From assembly GCA_017623265.1 (NCBI GenBank), contig JAGAPM010000001.1:1-11092 (forward strand): a DNA stretch of 11,092 nucleotides. The letters are read 5' to 3'. Numbering within the stretch: position 1 is the first letter of the stretch; every line of letters begins with the position of its first letter. The translations under genes and the position numbers were made by a program. Of the stretch, positions 6,904 to 11,092 are shown in pieces. The notes beneath the pieces are model-generated. The model saw only the letters and a list, made by a program, of their open reading frames with translations. It searched no databases and had not been told where the DNA came from. The stretch is from Lentisphaeria bacterium (lineage in GTDB: Bacteria; Verrucomicrobiota; Lentisphaeria; Victivallales; UBA1829).

Positions 6904-8090
6904 TTCGCAGCCTCCTTGCCGTCATCAGGTGTTGCTTTCTTTTTTACCGGCTCGCGGTTGATCTTGAGGCGGACTTCCGATCCGGAACCGTTATCGGTAC
7001 TGATCACATATTTTTCCCGGACCTGTTCCAGCGATTCAGCCAACTGTTTTGTAAAGGAGATGAGCGTGGCTTCGGGAGCATCCCGGTATTTTTCCAGGAT
7101 CTCTTTGAACGATTTTGCGTCCGCTTCGGTCTCCTCGATGATCTGCTGTTTTTTCAGCTTGCCGTCAGCAATGATTTTTTCAGTTTCGGCGGATGTTTTC
7201 TGTTCCAGTTCCGCCTTGAAGGTTTTTGCCTCCTCCACTTCCCGCTGGGCAGTTGTTTTCGCCAGCAGAAATTCCTGAAATGCGTCGTGAGTTTTCAGCG
7301 GCGGAGCGATCAGCGTCATGGTCAGGTTGTCCATTTCGATCCCGATATTCAGGACAGCGATCTTTTGGTTCAGGATGTTCCGGACCGTCTGCAGGTAGTT
7401 GTTCGGATCATAGTATGTCTGTTCAATATCCAATGATCTTCCAGCCTCGATCACGGACGCATCCAACAGGGCGCGGAGCATGGCGGAAACGGCATCCAGT
7501 TTCACCATTTTCAGCTCGCCGTCCGAAACGAAATCCTCACTTGCGGCATCGCTGAAAGCGTTTGCTTCCCGGCTGATGCAGTTTTTGTAAAAATCTTCCG
7601 GAGATGCGATCCGGTAGGTGAGAGACCATTCGCTGTGGACGATTGTGTTGTCTTTCAGCAGGGCATAGCCATCGATCCCGGGAGTGAGCGTGGAACCGGC
7701 ATCGTTGCCCATAAGAGTCTTTGCCTTGGAATCCCGGAGTTTTGCTGCATTCGAGGGCAGGAATGTGGTGCTGACAACGGTTTCCTTCCGGGTGGGGATC
7801 CGGATGATCTTGGTGATGGGGTATGGCGGGAACCAATGCCAGCCTTCTTTGTATTCACCGTGGAATTTTCCGAATTTCAGCACGATCACGGATTCCGTGG
7901 TGGAATCGACAATGAATGAGCCGCCACAGGTCAGGAACCAGATCAGCAGGGTGATGATCACCACTGCAAGGATCACAAACACGGACTTCAGGACCTTTGT
8001 CAGCAGCTCGATCCCGCCGGACAGGGGATTCTGCTGCTCCGCAGGAACGGTCAGTGCCGGATTTTCGTATTTTTTTTCTTCAGTACTCAT
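6900..8090 (-). CDS. SPFH/Band 7 membrane protein, second HflK-type paralogue
   Basis: A 396-residue protein with one N-terminal span (about 35-53) followed by an SPFH domain (about 58-290) and a charged, Lys/Glu-rich probable coiled coil (280-365). The SPFH start is recognisable: VDSTTESVIVLKFGKF (61-76), then GWHWFPPYPITKIIRIPTRK (83-102). The segment W155-SLTYRIASPEDFYKN-C171 matches the HflK-style 'QYRI.DP..F..N' strand and helix, so it resembles HflK more than HflC. HflK/HflC proteins form large cages in the inner membrane and modulate FtsH. The start is a choice: ATG at 8088-8090 has AAGGAG (8105-8110) 14 bases upstream; an in-frame GTG at 8100-8102 would add MVLA but sits only two bases from that site. 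I prefer the ATG. The stop overlaps the P-type ATPase start (ATGA), linking the two proteins in translation. Confidence 0.88.
   Translation of the reverse strand: MSTEEKKYENPALTVPAEQQNPLSGGIELLTKVLKSVFVILAVVIITLLIWFLTCGGSFIVDSTTESVIVLKFGKFHGEYKEGWHWFPPYPITKIIRIPTRKETVVSTTFLPSNAAKLRDSKAKTLMGNDAGSTLTPGIDGYALLKDNTIVHSEWSLTYRIASPEDFYKNCISREANAFSDAASEDFVSDGELKMVKLDAVSAMLRALLDASVIEAGRSLDIEQTYYDPNNYLQTVRNILNQKIAVLNIGIEMDNLTMTLIAPPLKTHDAFQEFLLAKTTAQREVEEAKTFKAELEQKTSAETEKIIADGKLKKQQIIEETEADAKSFKEILEKYRDAPEATLISFTKQLAESLEQVREKYVISTDNGSGSEVRLKINREPVKKKATPDDGKEAAK
6911..6917 (-). promoter_or_regulatory. Strong ribosome binding site of the P-type ATPase, inside SPFH gene
   Basis: AAGGAGG on the minus strand, seven bases before the ATG at 6901-6903. 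It lies in the last codons of the third SPFH gene, where it encodes Lys-Glu. It is the strongest ribosome site seen in the window. Confidence 0.75.
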
Positions 8091-8104
8091 AGCCAGAACC
8101 ACAA

Positions 8105-8110
8105 CTCCTT
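8105..8110 (-). promoter_or_regulatory. Ribosome binding site that decides the third SPFH start
   Basis: AAGGAG on the minus strand, overlapping the HflC stop codon (TAA at 8109-8111). It is 14 bases from the ATG at 8088-8090 and two bases from an in-frame GTG at 8100-8102. The GTG is too close for normal initiation; the ATG is somewhat far. Confidence 0.55.
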
Positions 8111-9056
8111 ATTTTCCCGCAGCAGATTTTTTGTCTGCTTTTTCATCAGGCGAGATCATCCGGGATTCGAAGATATCGAAGGGGGCATTGTCCGTGTTCA
8201 GGATCAGCGTTGTCTGGCTGCCGAGTGTTTTCTTCAAAGCATCCAGTTTCTGCAGGAATGCCGCCAGAGCCGGATCCGCAGTGAAGATCTTGTAAGATTC
8301 AGCAGCAATGGCATCGCCTTCCGCCCGGAGCTGTTTCGCCTTGGCTTCTGCCTGAGTCAGAGCGATTTCTTTTTTCTGTTCGGCATCGATCCGGATCTTT
8401 TCCGCTTCTGCGAATCCTTTTGCCCGGGCATCCTTCGCCATGGTTTCACGCTGCTGACGCATGGTGGCGGCGATGGCTTCGGCAGTCTTTTCGGGAACAC
8501 CGAGCGAGACCAGATCCACCTGGAACACATCCACACCGTACATTTCCATCATTTTGGGTTTCAGGATCTCCAGGATCTCCTGCTGAACGTTCAACAGATG
8601 CATTTTTCCGGAGTCGGCATTGATCAGCTGATCGTAATCGTATCTGCCCACAACGCTTTTTTTCGCATTGCTCATTTCGGCAGAGAGAAAATCTTCCATA
8701 TCTTCAATGCTCTTCGCCGCCTGACGGAAGATCATGACATCTTTGATCTGATAAAACACACCGATCCCGACGACTACCTGTTGTTTGTCTTTCGTGGTGG
8801 TTTCCTCCAGTTTACCGGTTTTACCGGGGAAATAGCGCTTGCGGACATCATATTTCACAATATCCTGTACCGGCAGAGGCCAGCGGAAATGCAGCCCGGG
8901 TCCGGAAACGGCAGTCGGTTTTCCGAACGTCAGGACGAGAGCCTCTTCGGATTCTTCCACCTGATAAGTGAAGATCGCCAGCAGGAAGATCGCACCCACG
9001 ATCACGCCCAGCAGGATTGTCGGCAAGTAGTATTTAGTCTTTTTGTGTTCGCTCAT
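8109..9056 (-). CDS. hflC: HflC-like SPFH membrane protein
   Basis: A 315-residue protein of near-normal length for HflC, which with HflK forms a cage around the FtsH protease in the inner membrane. It has one N-terminal span (11-30), then the SPFH domain: VEESEEALVLTFGKPTAV (33-50), GPGLHFRWPLPVQDIVKYDV (52-71), and the HflC-typical MRQQRETMAKDARAKGFAEA (199-218) and AEAKAKQLRAEGDAIAAESY (236-255). The C-terminal helix (FTADPALAAFLQKLDALKK, 258-276) and the strand TTLILNTDNAPF (282-293) match the end of the HflC family. The open frame reaches 9155, but the extra 33 residues are basic, overlap the upstream gene and look non-coding; the ATG at 9054-9056 has GGAG at 9065-9068, eight bases away. 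HflC follows the HflK-like gene, the same order as in Escherichia coli. Confidence 0.93.
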   Translation of the reverse strand: MSEHKKTKYYLPTILLGVIVGAIFLLAIFTYQVEESEEALVLTFGKPTAVSGPGLHFRWPLPVQDIVKYDVRKRYFPGKTGKLEETTTKDKQQVVVGIGVFYQIKDVMIFRQAAKSIEDMEDFLSAEMSNAKKSVVGRYDYDQLINADSGKMHLLNVQQEILEILKPKMMEMYGVDVFQVDLVSLGVPEKTAEAIAATMRQQRETMAKDARAKGFAEAEKIRIDAEQKKEIALTQAEAKAKQLRAEGDAIAAESYKIFTADPALAAFLQKLDALKKTLGSQTTLILNTDNAPFDIFESRMISPDEKADKKSAAGK

Positions 9057-9064
9057 GTTGAATA

Positions 9065-9068
9065 CTCC
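9065..9068 (-). promoter_or_regulatory. Ribosome binding site of hflC
   Basis: GGAG on the minus strand (in ACGGAGTA), eight bases before the ATG at 9054-9056. It supports the shorter hflC start over the frame-wide start at 9155. The rest of the 34-base gap (9057-9090) is A/T-rich and shows no hairpin. Confidence 0.65.
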
Positions 9069-9090
9069 GTTATCTGTAAATATTTTTTTC

Positions 9091-11091
9091 TTACTTTTCC
9101 GTTGCGGTTTCATCCGTGTCTTCTTCCAGCAGATTGAGCTTTGCTTTTTCCTCAAAGTTCAGCTCATAAATGCGTGAGGAGAGGGATTTTGAAAGGATGA
9201 ATTTCCGTTTATCCTTGCAATCATTCACGATAAAATCCAGGTAAAGGCGGAGCTTGAACATTTCCGGAGCAGCCCGGAATGCTTTCAGTTGTTCGCTGAA
9301 AAGATCCTTTTCCGCATTTGCCAGATTGATGACCCGGTCTTTATAGATCTGTGCGCCGGAGTCGATCTTCAATGCAGCGGTTCTGCCTTCAGTCACAATC
9401 TTGGTGGCATCGCTGGATGCTGCACTTTTCATGGCCTTTACTTCTTCCCTTGCAATGACGTAATCCTGATATGCTTCCGCCACATTCGTAGCCGGGATAT
9501 CTTTCTTCGGATCGCCCTCTTTTCCGATGGGCGGATGAGCGTCCATCATGTTTACGCTGATGATTTCGATCCCCATGTTCATGGCATCGCACTGTTTCTG
9601 GATCCGTTCTTTCAGGTCATTGCAGGCACTTTCCCGCCCGTCCGATATAGCAGAATCAAAATCGGCGCTTGCAAAATATGCCGTGGCTTCCGCTTTTCCG
9701 ATCGCCAGCAGGGTATCGGGAATGTTGTTGAAATTGTACGCGTAATCACGGATCCGGTTGCGGTCTGCCCGGTAATAGATCGGCAGCGTGGTTTCCAGAA
9801 TTGCCACGGAATGACTGATCGCATCTTCGCCAGCCGTATTCTTTTCCTTCATAACGCCCCGTTTGGTCGCAACGAGGAAGGGATCTTCCGTAATGTAATG
9901 GTTCGTGTTCCAGAGAATTACCTGTGCCGCTTTCTGAGCCTTTTCCTTTCCTTTCGGAATACCGACGGTCACAGACTGGGGCTGATCCACCGGAACCCGG
10001 ATGATCCGTTCAAAAGGCCACGGCATTTTGAAATGGACCCCGGGCTGCAGATCATCGCCGATCGCTTTGCCAAACCGTTCCCGGATCCCCAGTTCTCCCG
10101 GACCGACTTCGCCTACCGCCGTGAATGCCCAGAGCAGAAACGCCCAGACCAGCAGCGCCGGAACAAAAACACGCCCGATAAATTTGTAGACAGAAGTCTT
10201 GGAAACCTTGAAACCGAACTGATAATCCAGCGATGCCGCCAGATTCCGTACCACACCGCCCGGTTCCGTGAAGAGTGCCAGAATACGGCTTTCATAGACC
10301 GGACGCAGCTCTTCCTGATTCCGCGGACGGTAGAAATCCATGACAAAGTTTGCCAGCAGCTCGATCGTCAGAACACATTCGATCAGGAAGACTGCCTTGG
10401 TCAGCCAGGCTTCCCATGCCGTCTTTCCGTAGATGTAAAGCAGCGCACTCAACGCCGCCAGAAACAAAACCAGCCCCGCAAAAACCAGCATGTTGCCCAC
10501 CGGTTTGAGCCAGCGGAACTCACGGATGCCAGACTGACCGGAAAGAAAGATCCCGCTGAAAAATGCAAATGCACCGCACACGATACTGAGAAATGCCAGA
10601 TTCACCGGGTTCGACGGAACCTGCAGCTGCAACAGTTCCGCCGTTGCTTCACCTTCCAGTGTATCCGGCGTCCGGTTCAGCAGATACAGGATCAATGCCC
10701 CCAGCAGAAAACAGACGACCGCCAGAACGGACGGCAGGTATTTTTCAAAATTTTTCAGCGTCCGTGCCGCAGAAAACCGGACATCTTCCGAAACATCCAG
10801 AATACTGCCGACCGATTCTTTCCGCCGTTCCAGCAGCCGTTTTTCCTCTTCCTCCTGCAACATCCGGGCAAAAAAGGTCGTCCGCAGGATCGCTGCAAAA
10901 GCAAAGATCACCGCAAAAGTCAGGGGGAACAGCGCAAGAGAAAAGATCGGAAGTCCGCTCCACTGGAATATGACATCTGCCGTAAAAACGATACTCCACA
11001 GGAGCAATGCCGTTATAAGGGCGGTATAACATAACTTTTTGCACAGACGGCTGCGCTCTATGGTGCCGGAAAGACCGGATAATTCATTCAA
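9091..11091 (-). CDS. hflK: Large HflK-like SPFH protein with multi-span N-terminal region
   Basis: At least 666 residues, against roughly 420 for Escherichia coli HflK. The first 325 or so hold about seven hydrophobic spans (about 23-40, 48-70, 119-138, 163-184, 198-221, 231-250, 304-324) with a charged helical stretch at 78-115 (ARMLQEEEEKRLLERRKES at 75-93). A conserved-looking linker (LFTEPGGVVRNLAASLDYQF, 273-292) precedes the last span. The SPFH domain follows: VGEVGPGELGIRERFGKAIG (326-345), LQPGVHFKMPWPFERIIRVP (348-367). HflK-type signatures come later: ISVNMMDAHPP (511-521) and VAEAYQDYVIAREEVKAMKS (537-556). A charged C-terminal region (590-666) ends the protein. The frame is open to the right edge; the first codon (11089-11091) is TTG, no ribosome site is visible, and the next ATG is at residue 77, so the true start may be outside. 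It is the first gene of the operon in view. The symbol is given by family, not proven equivalence. Confidence 0.88.
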   Translation of the reverse strand: MNELSGLSGTIERSRLCKKLCYTALITALLLWSIVFTADVIFQWSGLPIFSLALFPLTFAVIFAFAAILRTTFFARMLQEEEEKRLLERRKESVGSILDVSEDVRFSAARTLKNFEKYLPSVLAVVCFLLGALILYLLNRTPDTLEGEATAELLQLQVPSNPVNLAFLSIVCGAFAFFSGIFLSGQSGIREFRWLKPVGNMLVFAGLVLFLAALSALLYIYGKTAWEAWLTKAVFLIECVLTIELLANFVMDFYRPRNQEELRPVYESRILALFTEPGGVVRNLAASLDYQFGFKVSKTSVYKFIGRVFVPALLVWAFLLWAFTAVGEVGPGELGIRERFGKAIGDDLQPGVHFKMPWPFERIIRVPVDQPQSVTVGIPKGKEKAQKAAQVILWNTNHYITEDPFLVATKRGVMKEKNTAGEDAISHSVAILETTLPIYYRADRNRIRDYAYNFNNIPDTLLAIGKAEATAYFASADFDSAISDGRESACNDLKERIQKQCDAMNMGIEIISVNMMDAHPPIGKEGDPKKDIPATNVAEAYQDYVIAREEVKAMKSAASSDATKIVTEGRTAALKIDSGAQIYKDRVINLANAEKDLFSEQLKAFRAAPEMFKLRLYLDFIVNDCKDKRKFILSKSLSSRIYELNFEEKAKLNLLEEDTDETATEK

Positions 11092-11092
11092 C

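Noticed and set aside
5848..7278. 476-codon open frame on the plus strand crossing two genes
   Set aside because: It runs antisense across the P-type ATPase and third SPFH genes, both supported by strong motifs. Its Met/Val/Ile-rich stretch is only the reverse of the His-repeat codons.
8091..8102. GTG start adding four residues to the third SPFH protein
   Set aside because: It lies only two bases from AAGGAG, too close for initiation. It is kept as a less likely alternative to the ATG at 8088-8090.
9057..9155. N-terminal extension of hflC to 9155
   Set aside because: The 33 added residues are Lys/Arg-rich and overlap the HflK-like gene end; the ATG at 9054-9056 has a well-spaced GGAG and gives a normal HflC N-terminus with its span at 11-30.
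9289..11034. 581-codon open frame on the plus strand
   Set aside because: It is antisense to the HflK-like gene. The product is rich in Arg, Gln, Cys and Phe with no recognisable fold, while the minus strand shows clear SPFH motifs over the same bases.
1..11092. Very frequent TCCGG, CCGGAA and CCGGAT words throughout, seen by eye
   Set aside because: They occur inside coding sequence on the same strand as favoured Pro-Glu, Arg and Ile/Asp codon pairs, with even spread over all genes. Without a count against codon use I treat this as codon preference and not as a signal repeat.
1..11092. Mobile elements, CRISPR arrays, tRNA or rRNA genes
   Set aside because: I looked for transposase motifs, terminal inverted repeats, regularly spaced repeats and RNA gene signatures and saw none; nearly every base is in one of the eight coding regions.

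Overview
The window holds eight genes, all on the minus strand and so tightly packed that no gap reaches 60 bases. Base composition is moderate. Protein features (a LeuB of the tartrate/isopropylmalate dehydrogenase type, an HflK-like protein with a large multi-membrane-span front end, and a lone-helix TPR protein beside an ABC-2 exporter) suggest a Gram-negative bacterium, most likely of the Planctomycetes-Verrucomicrobia-Lentisphaerae group. That placement is from memory of protein style and was not tested by any search.

In transcription order (right to left) the genes are: a large HflK-like SPFH protein with about seven membrane spans (9091-11091, start possibly outside the window); an HflC-like SPFH protein (8109-9056); a third SPFH protein that looks like a second HflK-type paralogue (6900-8090); a heavy-metal P1B-type ATPase with a His/Cys-rich N-terminus (4843-6903); an ABC ATPase with a long Pro/Glu-rich tail (3695-4843); its ABC-2 type permease with a large soluble insert (2148-3692); and a membrane-anchored TPR-like protein of unknown function (585-2141). 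Junctions are an ATGA overlap (SPFH3/P-type ATPase), a TAATG overlap (P-type ATPase/ABC ATPase), 2 bases (ABC ATPase/permease), 6 bases (permease/TPR protein), 18 bases (HflC/SPFH3) and 34 bases (HflK/HflC). No terminator-like hairpin with a T tract was seen between them, so they read as one operon whose promoter lies to the right of the window.

The eighth gene, the 5' part of leuB (1-532), follows after 52 bases. It has a plausible sigma70-type promoter whose -35 box lies just inside the end of the TPR gene, so leuB is probably an independently started leucine-biosynthesis gene and not part of the membrane operon.

The point of interest is the seven-gene module: three SPFH scaffold proteins, a metal-pumping ATPase, an ABC-2 exporter and a TPR accessory protein, joined by translational coupling. 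SPFH proteins of the HflK/HflC type build cage-like membrane microdomains, usually around FtsH; no FtsH is seen here. The module may be a membrane microdomain that houses or quality-controls a metal and/or ABC export machine. That reading is inference.
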